In this document: positions 34,483 to 43,609 of the stretch, one piece after another
How the letters are laid out: every line of letters begins with the position of its first letter
Numbering within the stretch: position 1 is the stretch's first letter
DNA from: Legionella gratiana
GTDB lineage: Bacteria; Pseudomonadota; Gammaproteobacteria; Legionellales; Legionellaceae
Length of the DNA stretch: 64,000 nucleotides
Assembly (NCBI RefSeq): GCF_001467695.1
Contig: NZ_LNYE01000006.1
Span: 62,001 to 126,000, forward strand
Reading direction: 5' to 3'
The notes under the pieces: model-generated
Databases searched by the model: none
What the model was told of the DNA's origin: nothing
Seen by the model: the letters and a program-made list of their open reading frames with translations, nothing else
Position numbers and translations under genes: made by a program

Positions 34483-35196
34483 TTATAAACTTAGATAAAA
34501 ATTTACTGCAAGGATGTCCGCAAGAAAATTTGGAACCCCGAAACGTCGAATGTATTGATTCATATACCCTATTTCAGCGATTGCAATCGGACTCACTTCA
34601 TATCCTAAGCCGATAAAAAATCGATTTTGATCAAAACCTCGACTATTTGTACCCACAAAATTATTTTTATGAAAGAAAATCTCATCACTAGTGACGAACG
34701 CTAATCGAGCATTATTTTTCATAGGAGCAAAAATTTTGACAAGTTCTCGAATTCGATAAGCAGTTTTAGGATTATTTTCCAGAAAACGTTGCTCTGTACG
34801 AGTTCTGCTCGTAAGCTTAAAAGATGGGTAGGATTTAACCCATAAGAGTTGTTGCCAAATTCGATTCTCCTCAAATGGACTTGAAGTATTCGGGGGACCT
34901 GTATAGATCCAGGCATATCCGAGCCATATGCTTGTATTCTCCGTTAAGGCATAACCAAGTCCTGGTCGCAATAAAATCTGAGAATAACGGCTTGAGTCAG
35001 CACCTAAACGTTGTTGTCCTTCCAACCAATATCGTAAGTGACTAAATACTTTATCATCACTATAAAACTTACCAATAGTTGTGATATTGAGCCAAGTTTG
35101 AAAATCACGCTCAAGAGCACATGCCGCATTTTTTGACCAACTCGAAATGACCATTAATCCTAAAAATGCTAATAAAGTACTTCTTCTCGCCCTCAT
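34483..35196 (-). CDS. DUF2490-type outer-membrane beta-barrel protein
   Basis: 237 residues with a signal peptide (LLAFLGLMVISSWSKNAACA). The mature part alternates hydrophobic and polar residues as in a beta-barrel: DFQTWLNITTIGKF, RYWLEGQQRLG, SQILLRPGLGYAL, RTRTEQRFLEN, ending in FYLSL with a C-terminal aromatic-plus-Leu end. This matches the DUF2490 family of uncharacterised outer-membrane proteins. AAGGAATAG precedes the ATG. Confidence 0.8.
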   Translation of the reverse strand: MRARRSTLLAFLGLMVISSWSKNAACALERDFQTWLNITTIGKFYSDDKVFSHLRYWLEGQQRLGADSSRYSQILLRPGLGYALTENTSIWLGYAWIYTGPPNTSSPFEENRIWQQLLWVKSYPSFKLTSRTRTEQRFLENNPKTAYRIRELVKIFAPMKNNARLAFVTSDEIFFHKNNFVGTNSRGFDQNRFFIGLGYEVSPIAIAEIGYMNQYIRRFGVPNFLADILAVNFYLSL

Positions 35197-35393
35197 CTAT
35201 TCCTTTAACTTTATAAAAAAGAAACAAATTTTAATATGAGTCGCTACGATTTAAAAGTAATGTGAACCCTGATAATGTACATGCAACACCTTAGAACGTC
35301 ATTAGGGAGAAAAAAAAACGTAAATTCACTTACGAGAGCGCTTGATTCAGGTTAATATAGTTTTTTTTCACAATAACTGTTCATTAACCGAAC

Positions 35394-36356
35394 ATGTCAA
35401 CAAAATCAATAAATTATACAAAGCGTATTTCCTGTGTAGTTCCTGTTTTTAATGAAGAAACAGGAATCGCTGAGTTTATTATCGCCCTGACTAATACCCT
35501 AAAAAAATTAGGTTATGCTTATGAAATACTCCTTGTGGATGATGGCAGCAAAGATAACACACCGATAATTATTCAGCAGTTAAGATCCCATTTTGTTCTG
35601 CGCTGCATTCGTTTTAGCCGTAATTTTGGTAAAGAAAATGCTATAAGCGCTGGCCTTGACCATGCACAAGGAGATGCTGTTATTTTACTTGATGCCGATT
35701 TCCAACATCCTCTAGAACTTTTAAGTCAGTTCGTTGCTAAATGGGAAGAAGGTTATGAAATGGTATATGCTGTTCGTCAAAATCGCACCGACGAATCTTG
35801 GTTAAAGAGGACTTGTGCCAAAGCATTTTATCAATTTACTTCGCGAATCAATCGAATTAATATCCCTGCAAATGCAGGGGATTTTAGACTTCTTGATCGG
35901 AAGATAGTAAAAGCATTGCAAAAATTACCGGAACGTAATCGATTTATGAAAGGTTTGTACAGCTGGGTTGGATTTAAACAAATTGCTATTCCTTTTGAAG
36001 TACAACCACGCAAAACAGGTAATTCACAATGGAACTTCTATTCTCTTTTGGATTTAGCGATTACTGGAATTACATCATTTACTGCATTCCCGTTACGTAT
36101 GATTGCTATAGGTGGAATTAGCGTTGCAACACTTGCGATACTCTACGGCATCTGGATTATACTCAGCACCTTGATTTTCGGTAAAGAAACGCCTGGATGG
36201 GCAACTATTGTTACTACCATTAGCTTTTTTGGTGGTTTGCAACTCTTTGCTTTAGGTGTAGTAGGTGAATATATAGGACGTGTTTTTGATGAGGTCAAAC
36301 ACAGACCTCATTATATTATTGATGAGGGATCAAGTTTTGATGACAACCCCACTTAG
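35394..36356 (+). CDS. Family 2 glycosyltransferase, GtrB/ArnC/DPM1-like
   Basis: 320 residues. The GT-A domain shows CVVPVFNEETGI, ILLVDDGSKDNT, RFSRNFGKENAISAGLDHA and LLDADFQHP (DxD). Two C-terminal membrane helices (~230-260 and ~270-290) place it at the inner membrane. Enzymes of this type make undecaprenyl- or dolichyl-phosphate-linked sugars. The next gene (GtrA) overlaps it by 17 bp; the pair probably makes and flips a lipid-linked sugar for surface-glycan modification. The third partner, a sugar transferase, is not next to them. Confidence 0.92.
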   Translation: MSTKSINYTKRISCVVPVFNEETGIAEFIIALTNTLKKLGYAYEILLVDDGSKDNTPIIIQQLRSHFVLRCIRFSRNFGKENAISAGLDHAQGDAVILLDADFQHPLELLSQFVAKWEEGYEMVYAVRQNRTDESWLKRTCAKAFYQFTSRINRINIPANAGDFRLLDRKIVKALQKLPERNRFMKGLYSWVGFKQIAIPFEVQPRKTGNSQWNFYSLLDLAITGITSFTAFPLRMIAIGGISVATLAILYGIWIILSTLIFGKETPGWATIVTTISFFGGLQLFALGVVGEYIGRVFDEVKHRPHYIIDEGSSFDDNPT

Positions 36357-36729
36357 TTTAGGACAAAGACTGATTTATTTTTTAGGCGTTGGTGGAACAG
36401 CAGCAATAGTTCATCTTTTTACTGTATTTATACTGGTTAATTTCTTGTATGTCCCAGCCCTGATTGCCAATGTATTTGCTTTTTTAATAGCGTTTAATGT
36501 CAGTTTTTTAGGACATAAATACTTGACCTTTGCCCATCTACATGACGAAAAAAGATTAAGCTTGCCTCATTTCTTCCTCATCGCATCTTCTGCGGGCATC
36601 ATCAATGAACTGCTTTTCTTTTTACTTTTAGAGTACACCAGACTCAATTATCTATTCGCTTTAATCGTAACATTAGGATTTGTTTCTGTTTATAACTTTA
36701 TAGTTTCACGATCCTGGGCTTGCCGTTAG
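36340..36729 (+). CDS. GtrA-family lipid-sugar flippase-like membrane protein
   Basis: 129 residues from the ATG at 36340 (the frame to 36280 lies inside the GT gene). Four membrane helices, FLGVGGTAAIVHLFTVFILV and ALIANVFAFLIAFNVSFLGH among them, with family residues in HKYLTFA and VSRSWACR. GtrA proteins translocate bactoprenol-linked sugars. Translationally coupled to the upstream glycosyltransferase. Confidence 0.88.
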   Translation: MTTPLSLGQRLIYFLGVGGTAAIVHLFTVFILVNFLYVPALIANVFAFLIAFNVSFLGHKYLTFAHLHDEKRLSLPHFFLIASSAGIINELLFFLLLEYTRLNYLFALIVTLGFVSVYNFIVSRSWACR

Positions 36730-36735
36730 CTCCAT

Positions 36736-37068
36736 CTACAGCTCTATACCAAAATGTGAACCACTAATCACTTCCACAGGTTCACGAGTAATAAGTCGAT
36801 CTCTAGCCATTTCCTTCAGTTGAGGCAACACTGACTCTACTTTTTCGATTGTATCAATAAAATACACTACTAAAGGAAGTTTACTTCCAATATCGACCAA
36901 GGATGTAGATACAATAGGGGCCTTAAAAGTAAACCCAGCAATCCCTCGCAACACCGTTCCACCTGCAATCCCATTTTCATCCAGCATATTTAACAATTCA
37001 AGATATAAGGGACGATGCTGCCATTTATCTCCTTCATTAATGTAGACAGAAACTTTTACATGGTTCAT
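36736..37068 (-). CDS. DUF190 (PII-like) protein
   Basis: About 110 residues. The ATG at 37068 comes right after the crcB stop (TGATATG), a typical coupled start; the longer frame starts at a TTG. Sequence landmarks: VKVSVYINEGDKW, GGTVLRGIAGF, PLVVYFIDTIEKVESVLP. DUF190 proteins have a PII-like ferredoxin fold and are commonly next to crcB; they are thought to modulate the channel. Confidence 0.88.
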   Translation of the reverse strand: MNHVKVSVYINEGDKWQHRPLYLELLNMLDENGIAGGTVLRGIAGFTFKAPIVSTSLVDIGSKLPLVVYFIDTIEKVESVLPQLKEMARDRLITREPVEVISGSHFGIEL

Positions 37069-37069
37069 A

Positions 37070-37444
37070 TCAAATTGCCCGAGCAAGCACTATGCCCGCA
37101 ATTACTGCGAGTAAGGAAAAAAGATTATTGCAAATAAAATTTAGTGCAGCAAGTGCATAATCGCTTTGCTCTATAAGTCGATACGTTTCATAGCTGAAAC
37201 TGGAAAATGTGGTATAAGCGCCACAAAAGCCAACCGCAACAAATAATCTCCATCGTGGATCAACTTCTACACGCTCCAAAGTCCAAACAAGAAAAAAACC
37301 TAAAATAAAACTGCCTGTAAGATTAACGAGAAACGTTCCATAGGGAATATCAGCTGACAAGTACTTAATAGAAAAACGATTCACTAAATAGCGTAAATTA
37401 GCACCAATAATCGCTCCGCAAGAGATCCAAAAAATATCATTCAA
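37070..37444 (-). CDS. crcB: Fluoride channel CrcB
   Basis: 124 residues, four membrane helices. GFCGAYTTFSSFSYE is the fluoride-channel signature; GTFLVNLTGSFILGF with Asn in the first pore helix is also typical. Dimeric Fluc-type channel exporting fluoride. AAGGAGA precedes the ATG. No fluoride riboswitch was recognised in the short leader. First gene of a two-gene unit with DUF190. Confidence 0.95.
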   Translation of the reverse strand: MNDIFWISCGAIIGANLRYLVNRFSIKYLSADIPYGTFLVNLTGSFILGFFLVWTLERVEVDPRWRLFVAVGFCGAYTTFSSFSYETYRLIEQSDYALAALNFICNNLFSLLAVIAGIVLARAI

Positions 37445-37520
37445 GGACTTCTCCTTTCGTTAATCCCAATCCCACTTAAAGCTAAAATGATAATACATAA
37501 AAAAATGGAAGCTAACCTTC

Positions 37521-38330
37521 TTAATATTGATGTGCAAGCTGAACCCCATGTTCATTGCAATCGGTTAAAAACGCATCGCTCAAAAAATAATTCAGTTCGT
37601 TTAAACGGGCATGAGCTATGGAGTCAGCGGTATTTATGCTCTCTCCTGGATGGCACATAATTAAAGTATTTTCCTCAGCTAAACGCAACCATTTTCTAAA
37701 TAAATCTCGATAATTAGCATCTGATGCGAAATCATAAATCCCTGAAAAATAACGATTATGAGGTATATTAAATTTGATTAATTGCTGAGTTAACGCTTTA
37801 CCACCAGTGAAACGAAGCACTTTTGCTTTTAAGCCATACTGAGGCAAATTAATAGATGGCCATGTGGAACGAATAGAAGTTCCATTATTTTTTAATCTTC
37901 GCTCATAAAGATCCAACATGACTTTCCGTATCACTGGCAATTGATGCACGTGTTGATGACCATCAATAAAATCAGGAAGTTGGTGCATGATTTTTGTAAA
38001 TTGCTGCAACTGCGCCAAAAACTCTTGAGCAATAAAAGATAACTTCACTGAGTGCATATATGATTTAATCAATAACTCACTCAGGCTAAAGCATTTTCTT
38101 TCTGGACAAAATAGTAAATGGCCTTCGGTTAGATTAAAATGCAAACCAATTTTAATCTGGTCCTTTAAGAAGAGTAATTGTTGACCATAAGAAATAAAAT
38201 CCGGCATATTAGTCATGCAACTTACTGCTGATAAGCGTTTTTTGCACACTAATTTTAAAATCCCTTCCGAAACTCCAGAATTCAAACCAAAATCATCCGC
38301 ACATAACACTACGGTTTTCGATTTAATCAC
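37521..38330 (-). CDS. YdjC/ChbG-family carbohydrate deacetylase
   Basis: 269 residues. The metal-binding motifs are LCADDFGLNSGVSEGI near the N-terminus (Asp-Asp), GLHFNLTEGHLL and DFIDGHQHVHQLP (His-x-His). Family enzymes remove acetyl groups from N-acetylated sugars; HpnK relatives act in hopanoid-linked pathways. The C-terminal MCHPGES is conserved. Monocistronic between crcB and the EamA exporter on the same strand. Substrate unknown. Confidence 0.88.
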   Translation of the reverse strand: MIKSKTVVLCADDFGLNSGVSEGILKLVCKKRLSAVSCMTNMPDFISYGQQLLFLKDQIKIGLHFNLTEGHLLFCPERKCFSLSELLIKSYMHSVKLSFIAQEFLAQLQQFTKIMHQLPDFIDGHQHVHQLPVIRKVMLDLYERRLKNNGTSIRSTWPSINLPQYGLKAKVLRFTGGKALTQQLIKFNIPHNRYFSGIYDFASDANYRDLFRKWLRLAEENTLIMCHPGESINTADSIAHARLNELNYFLSDAFLTDCNEHGVQLAHQY

Positions 38331-38414
38331 GATGAATAACCAACATTATTGCAATAAAAACGTATCATATATCACTTTTGCTTAAAAAGAGCGAATAAAT
38401 TGGCTTTTCTTAAA

Positions 38415-39308
38415 TCATGCTATTTCAGATTGCCTTTTAGGGACTAAAAAACGAGATCCAAGCGTACTAATACACAAACCACCTATCACGAATAATCCGG
38501 CAGCTAACTTCCAAAGTTGAAATGGCTCTCCTAGTACCACAACAGAACTTAAAATCGCAACAATGGGAACCAACAAAGTAAATGGCGCAACCATACCTAC
38601 TGGATAACGAGCAATTAACCAATTCCATACCCCATAACCTATCCAAGTTGAAGCAAAAACAATATAAAACAATGAAACCGTTCCACGCCAACTTAAATTT
38701 TCATAGGTATAAGCAAAACTAGAAGGCCCTTCAAATATCCAAGAAAGAAGGAACATAGGGATACACGCAATAAAACTACCCCATGCAATAATAGCCAGCA
38801 TATGATTGCTATTTCCTTTAATTTTTTTAGTAATGAGATTACCAAACCCCCAAGTTGCTGCCGCGGCAAGAATGCACAGAAACCCAACTACAGAGATATC
38901 ACTATCAAAATGCATGGCTACTAAACCAATGCCAGTAAAAGCAACCAATGCACCTATAATCTGCGCAATATTCGGCTGTTCCCCCAAAAAAATTATTGCA
39001 AAAAACATACTGAAAAAAACCTGAGTTTGCATGAGCAAAGACGCCATTCCTGCTGGCATACCTGCATTCATTCCGATAAATAGAAATGAAAATTGTAACG
39101 CAAACATAATAAACCCATATAAAGCAATAATTTTGAAAGAAGAACTCGGTAATTTGACAAAAAATATAGCAGGAACACTAGACAATAAAAAACGTAAGGC
39201 ACAAAGCAACAAAGGTGAAATTTCTTCCAGTCCAAAGGCAACAAAGAGAAAATTTACACCCCAAATGAAAACAACTAAGAGAGCTAATAACAGATGTGTA
39301 AGAGGCAT
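38415..39308 (-). CDS. EamA-family (DMT) exporter
   Basis: 298 residues from the third ATG of ATGATGATG, which is spaced seven bases from GAGGAG; a TTG-started frame reaches 39323. Ten hydrophobic helices in two EamA repeats: FIWGVNFLFVAFGLEEISPL in repeat one and AAATWGFGNLITKKIKG in repeat two. Closest pattern is the O-acetylserine/cysteine exporter group. Probably exports amino-acid metabolites; substrate not shown. Confidence 0.88.
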   Translation of the reverse strand: MPLTHLLLALLVVFIWGVNFLFVAFGLEEISPLLLCALRFLLSSVPAIFFVKLPSSSFKIIALYGFIMFALQFSFLFIGMNAGMPAGMASLLMQTQVFFSMFFAIIFLGEQPNIAQIIGALVAFTGIGLVAMHFDSDISVVGFLCILAAAATWGFGNLITKKIKGNSNHMLAIIAWGSFIACIPMFLLSWIFEGPSSFAYTYENLSWRGTVSLFYIVFASTWIGYGVWNWLIARYPVGMVAPFTLLVPIVAILSSVVVLGEPFQLWKLAAGLFVIGGLCISTLGSRFLVPKRQSEIA

Positions 39309-39652
39309 CATCATGCTCCTCAATAAAATCAGTATTTTAGTCTAAATAGTGCAATAAAGCCATTAGTATAGCGTAATTTTTGAGCAATGATCTGTTCTAA
39401 AAAAGTAAATATAGCACATTTTTAAGATGTGTTCTTGATGCAGTCGAATTCAGCAAATAAAAAATCATCTTTCTTCAGATCGGATAAAAACTTGTTCATC
39501 CTTTGCAGAAATTTAATTCCTATTTTCTTTTCATCACGTTAAAATTATGTTTTTAGAAATAGAGCAGTGAGACAAAGTGATTCTGTCAGACTTGAGTATT
39601 CCAAATCCTCTCTTCATTTCCAACTCGATCTTTAACTTTTACGGCCAAAATA
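39309..39652. other. Gene-free stretch between eamA-like gene and rdgB
   Basis: 344 bp between divergent genes. It must hold both promoters, but I see no clear operator. Only a short hairpin (CACAT...ATGTG near 39417-39433) stands out. Confidence 0.6.
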
Positions 39653-40252
39653 ATGAAAAAAATTATTCTTGCTACCAGTAACTCAGGTAAAATCAAAGAG
39701 TTAAATGCCTTATTAGCTCCTATTGAGTGCATTCCTCAAGCCAATTTAGGAATTTTAGATGCGGTAGAAAACGGCTTAAGCTTTATAGAAAATGCCTTAA
39801 TCAAAGCACGTCATGCCAGTTTGTACGCAAACGAACCCGCCTTAGCTGATGATTCAGGTTTAGTCGTACCCGCCTTAAATGGGGCTCCTGGCATTTATTC
39901 TGCTCGTTATGCCGGTAACTCTGCAACTGATGCTGAAAATATTCATCTTTTATTAGAAAATATGGTTCATCTAACCCATGGACAGCGCGAAGCATGGTTT
40001 TATTGTGCCATTGCTTTAGTCCAACATGAAAAAGATCCCACACCAATCATCGCAACTGGGATTTGCAAAGGATTTATTCATGATGTACCCACTGGTGAAG
40101 GTGGTTTTGGTTATGATCCCATATTTTATCTTCCTGAGTATCAATGCACGATGGCAGAATTACCTGCTAAACTTAAAAATAATATCAGCCATCGTGCACA
40201 AGCTTTAAAGCAATTGCATAAATCCATTCAAAATCTATATGAAACATGGTGA
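39653..40252 (+). CDS. rdgB: Non-canonical purine NTP pyrophosphatase (RdgB/HAM1)
   Basis: 199 residues. [17 protein letters not shown] is the N-terminal substrate motif. [33 protein letters not shown] and [15 protein letters not shown] are all canonical. Hydrolyses dITP, ITP and XTP to keep them out of nucleic acids. Followed 17 bp later by the TPR-methyltransferase gene and probably co-transcribed. Confidence 0.96.
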   Translation: MKKIILATSNSGKIKELNALLAPIECIPQANLGILDAVENGLSFIENALIKARHASLYANEPALADDSGLVVPALNGAPGIYSARYAGNSATDAENIHLLLENMVHLTHGQREAWFYCAIALVQHEKDPTPIIATGICKGFIHDVPTGEGGFGYDPIFYLPEYQCTMAELPAKLKNNISHRAQALKQLHKSIQNLYETW

Positions 40253-40269
40253 ATGGGGCCTAAACATAC

Positions 40270-41961
40270 ATGAATATAGAAACACTTTTTGCACAAGCAT
40301 ATAAACTCCAATATGAAGGTCAATTGCCCCAAGCTATTAGCCTTTATGAACAAATATTGACACAAGAACCTAAGCATCTAAATAGTTTGCATTTTTTAGG
40401 ACTTGTTTACGCTCAATTAGGTGACATGGATAATGCTATTCTCTACTTATTACAAGCACTTTCAATCAATTCTAATGATGTCGGTTTGCTCAATAATTTG
40501 GCTAACGCATATAAAAAATCGCATCAATTGGATAAAGCAATGGAGTATTATCAACGTGCGATACAAATCAATCCAGAATACGCACAAGCTCATAATAATC
40601 TAGCAACAGTTTATGCAATGCAAAACAATTATTCAAAAGCACTAGTACACTATACCAAAGCAGTACATGCGGAACCCGATTTTAGTGCTGCGCACTTTAA
40701 TTTAGGCTTATTATTACTGCAAAATAACCAATTAGACGCAGCAAAAACTCAATTCAATAATGTCGTCTCTTTAAATCCACACAACACAGAGGCCTTATTC
40801 TATTTGGGTGTTCTGCATTTAGAAAAAAATGCTCTTTCTGAAGCAGAAACCGCGTTTCAGACTGTTTTAAAACAGGATGATCAACAAATAGAAGCACTTT
40901 CCAACTTAGGAGTAATCGCCTTAAAAAGGGAACAAAATCAATTGGCAGTTGATTATTTCAGTAGAGCATTAGCGCTAGATAATGATAATACAGAAGCACG
41001 TAATAATTTAGCAGCAACATTCATGCATCACGACCGTTTTGAAAATGCCCTGATGCATTATGATGTTTTGCTGCAAAAGGATCCTGATAATATTGAATAT
41101 TTATACAATTCAGGTGTAGCGCAAATGGCCTTAGGACATTTGAATGAAGCAATTCTTCTTTTTGATCATATCCTTCAGCTAGAGAACACTCATACTTCCA
41201 CTTTAAACAATTTAGCAGCAATTTATATAAAGATGGAACAGAAAGAAAAAGCAAAAGCGTATTTAGAACGTGCTCTAGCGATTGATCCTAAAGATACAGT
41301 GAGCAGTCATATGCTCCATGCGCTTACAGGGTACGAACACGCACAAACAACTCCTGAATATGCCCATAACTTATTTAATAATTATGCGCTTTATTATGAT
41401 CAACATATGAAAAGCACATTGCACTACTCCATCCCCCAACATATCGCTCGTATAGTGCACCAATTGGAGTTATCAACCAATACCAACACTTTAGATCTTG
41501 GATGCGGAACAGGCTTAACTGGGATTGTTCTTCGTGAAGTCAGCAAATTTTTAGTAGGTGTCGATATTGCGTCAAAAATGTTGGCTCAGGCTAAAGAAAA
41601 AGGAATTTACGATAATTTATTCGAATCAGAAATAAATCAATTTTTTCTGCAAAATAAAAGCGCTTATGATTTAATAGTAGCTGCTGATGTTTTACCTTAT
41701 TTTGGTGAGCTTGATACCTTATTTCATTCAATTCATTTACATCTAAAACCCCAGGGATATTTTATCTTCACTACTGAAATCAGCACATCCGCTCCTTGGC
41801 ATCTCGAAACAAGTGCTCGCTTCAGCCATCATCCAGATTATGTCACTCAGTTAGCAGATCAAGAGGGTTACCAATTAATAAAACAGGAAAAAATTCCAGC
41901 ACGAATACAAAATAATCAAGCACTGGAAGTAATTTTGTATGTTTTAAAAAATAATACCTAA
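40270..41961 (+). CDS. TPR-repeat protein with C-terminal SAM methyltransferase
   Basis: 563 residues. Residues 1-360 are about ten tetratricopeptide repeats (for example NLANAYKKSHQLDKAMEYYQ, NLATVYAMQNNYSKALVHYT and NLGVIALKREQNQLAVDYFS). Residues ~375-563 form a class I methyltransferase: TLDLGCGTGLTGIVL (motif I), LVGVDIASKMLAQA and LIVAADVLPYFGELD. Family members modify proteins or peptides bound by the TPR array; the substrate here is unknown. Possibly a surface- or secretion-linked modification enzyme. Confidence 0.9.
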   Translation: MNIETLFAQAYKLQYEGQLPQAISLYEQILTQEPKHLNSLHFLGLVYAQLGDMDNAILYLLQALSINSNDVGLLNNLANAYKKSHQLDKAMEYYQRAIQINPEYAQAHNNLATVYAMQNNYSKALVHYTKAVHAEPDFSAAHFNLGLLLLQNNQLDAAKTQFNNVVSLNPHNTEALFYLGVLHLEKNALSEAETAFQTVLKQDDQQIEALSNLGVIALKREQNQLAVDYFSRALALDNDNTEARNNLAATFMHHDRFENALMHYDVLLQKDPDNIEYLYNSGVAQMALGHLNEAILLFDHILQLENTHTSTLNNLAAIYIKMEQKEKAKAYLERALAIDPKDTVSSHMLHALTGYEHAQTTPEYAHNLFNNYALYYDQHMKSTLHYSIPQHIARIVHQLELSTNTNTLDLGCGTGLTGIVLREVSKFLVGVDIASKMLAQAKEKGIYDNLFESEINQFFLQNKSAYDLIVAADVLPYFGELDTLFHSIHLHLKPQGYFIFTTEISTSAPWHLETSARFSHHPDYVTQLADQEGYQLIKQEKIPARIQNNQALEVILYVLKNNT

Positions 41962-42146
41962 TTAAACGGAACCATTCTGCAGACTCCTCTTCTGTATTTT
42001 TCAAAGGTGATAGTTTTTTATAAACGTATCCTGCTTTATAGATCTTAGTTGCAAAAACAGGAGTACACCGGGATAAATACGGTATCAAAAATTATAAATT
42101 ATTTGCAAAATAACAAAAATGCTGTAACAAATTTAAAAACTGACCA

Positions 42147-42527
42147 ATGAATGAATATCAAATTAAGTGGTATGTTTTTATGGGAATCTTCTTATTGTTT
42201 TTGGGGCGTTGCTTAGATTTCGCCACAGCTCATTTGACCTTTATCACACATAAATCGGATGCCATCTTATTGGCTATTCCAATATACGTTATTTTATTAG
42301 CTTTTTTTGTCGGAAAACCCATTGAGCGTTTAGGACTCTTGCATCTCTTTTTATTTGGCGCCGTTTTAACCTGTTTTTCAGTGTTCTTTCAAATATTTTA
42401 TTTCACTAATAGTTCACTTACCCAGATGGTATTTTCCTTTATCTGCCTTAGCTGTATGTGGAGCTTAGGAAGTGCTTTATCCATGCTCGTTAATCATTTT
42501 GAGCAATCACGCGTAAGTTGGCTCTAA
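42147..42527 (+). CDS. Hypothetical four-helix membrane protein
   Basis: 126 residues with four hydrophobic stretches: WYVFMGIFLLFLGRCLDFA, AILLAIPIYVILLAFFV, LLHLFLFGAVLTCFSVFFQI and MVFSFICLSCMWSLGSALSM. Short polar loops, no signature motif. 72 bp upstream of the LuxR gene on the same strand. Function unknown. Confidence 0.6.
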   Translation: MNEYQIKWYVFMGIFLLFLGRCLDFATAHLTFITHKSDAILLAIPIYVILLAFFVGKPIERLGLLHLFLFGAVLTCFSVFFQIFYFTNSSLTQMVFSFICLSCMWSLGSALSMLVNHFEQSRVSWL

Positions 42528-42599
42528 CCTTAGTAAATTTATGTACATAATTTAATCATTGCTTTATAATAAAAGTCTACTCTTTATTGTCGAGGTTGT

Positions 42600-43298
42600 A
42601 TGATAACTCGCAATCTTCTTCGCTTTATGTGTACAAACAATCCTGTAACTACTGATGTAGATGACATTTTGGATACTACGTTAGCCAATGTCTATTTAAA
42701 AGATAAAAAAGGACTCTATTTGGACTGTAATCATAACATGTCCTCTGTTATTAAACTGCAAATAGATGATGTAAAAGGAAAAATGGACACTGACTTAATA
42801 TGGAGAGAGCAAGCCCACATACTCATGAGAAATGATGCGCAGATTATCGAGCAAAACAAAGTTAAAACATTCATTGAGCCGGTTCAACTCGAGGGCGGTC
42901 CACGCATCTGCTACCTGAGTCGGAAAGCACCACTACGCATGCGAGATGGAAAGATCATCGGTATCATGGGAATCTCTTTTCAAATTGATTGTGATACTTC
43001 ATTGCTTACTGCGTTACAAGAGACCATTTCATTGCTTACGTCCAATCCTAATGAACATGTCCCATTACCTCAAGTGCCCATTCAAAACGTAAACAATCAG
43101 CTCACCGCAAAGCAAATAGATTGCCTCTATTATTTAGTAAAAGGTATGACCATCAAACAAATTGGTCAACAATTAAATTTATCCCCAAGAACAGTCGAAG
43201 ATCATCTTAATGCTGCTAAAAATAAACTCCATTGTCATAATCGAGTCGAATTAATTGCTGCTGCATTAGAGATACCGATTATTCGAAACCAATTGTAG
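42600..43298 (+). CDS. PAS-LuxR transcriptional regulator
   Basis: 232 residues. A PAS-like sensory domain (about 20-145: LANVYLKDKKGLYLDCN, then KIIGIMGISFQID) is joined to a C-terminal LuxR helix-turn-helix (about 170-228: LTAKQIDCLYYLVKGMTIKQ, LNLSPRTVEDHLNAAKNKL). Legionella carry several such small PAS-LuxR regulators; the ligand and targets of this one are unknown. Confidence 0.88.
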   Translation: MITRNLLRFMCTNNPVTTDVDDILDTTLANVYLKDKKGLYLDCNHNMSSVIKLQIDDVKGKMDTDLIWREQAHILMRNDAQIIEQNKVKTFIEPVQLEGGPRICYLSRKAPLRMRDGKIIGIMGISFQIDCDTSLLTALQETISLLTSNPNEHVPLPQVPIQNVNNQLTAKQIDCLYYLVKGMTIKQIGQQLNLSPRTVEDHLNAAKNKLHCHNRVELIAAALEIPIIRNQL

Positions 43299-43459
43299 CA
43301 CAGAACAGTGCTATGAACTGAAAGATTATTACTTATTATGATCTATTTTGCTAGTGAAATAGCAAAAAATTAGATCGGTATGGAGTACAGGAAATAAAAA
43401 CTGACTAGGGTGTTGACCATTCATTATCATTATATAGGATCAGAACCTGCCCCCACTAC

Positions 43460-43532
43460 CATTGACTCAAGGAAAAGCACTCTTGCCTACGTCCCGCGAC
43501 ATAGACCGAGAAAAAAATTCCTTAAGTCAATG
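43460..43532. repeat. Inverted-repeat element between convergent genes
   Basis: CATTGACTCAAGGAA (43460-43474) and TTCCTTAAGTCAATG (43518-43532) are complementary with one mismatch across a 43-bp GC-rich core. The ACTTAAGG tip resembles that of the 227-bp element at 61864. It lies in a 311-bp gene-free gap. Confidence 0.55.
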
Positions 43533-43609
43533 ACAATGAACCTAACTCCAGATATTGTTACAAGATCTTACAAAGTTATTTAAACAGCCTTAATTGATTG
43601 ATTAATTAA

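Noticed and set aside
37445-37500. Possible fluoride riboswitch upstream of crcB
   Set aside because: The leader is short and AT-rich and lacks the conserved fluoride-aptamer segments; only a good ribosome binding site is visible.
41843-42088. Minus-strand 81-codon frame after the TPR-methyltransferase gene
   Set aside because: Half of it lies inside the methyltransferase gene, with no start signal and no recognisable motif.
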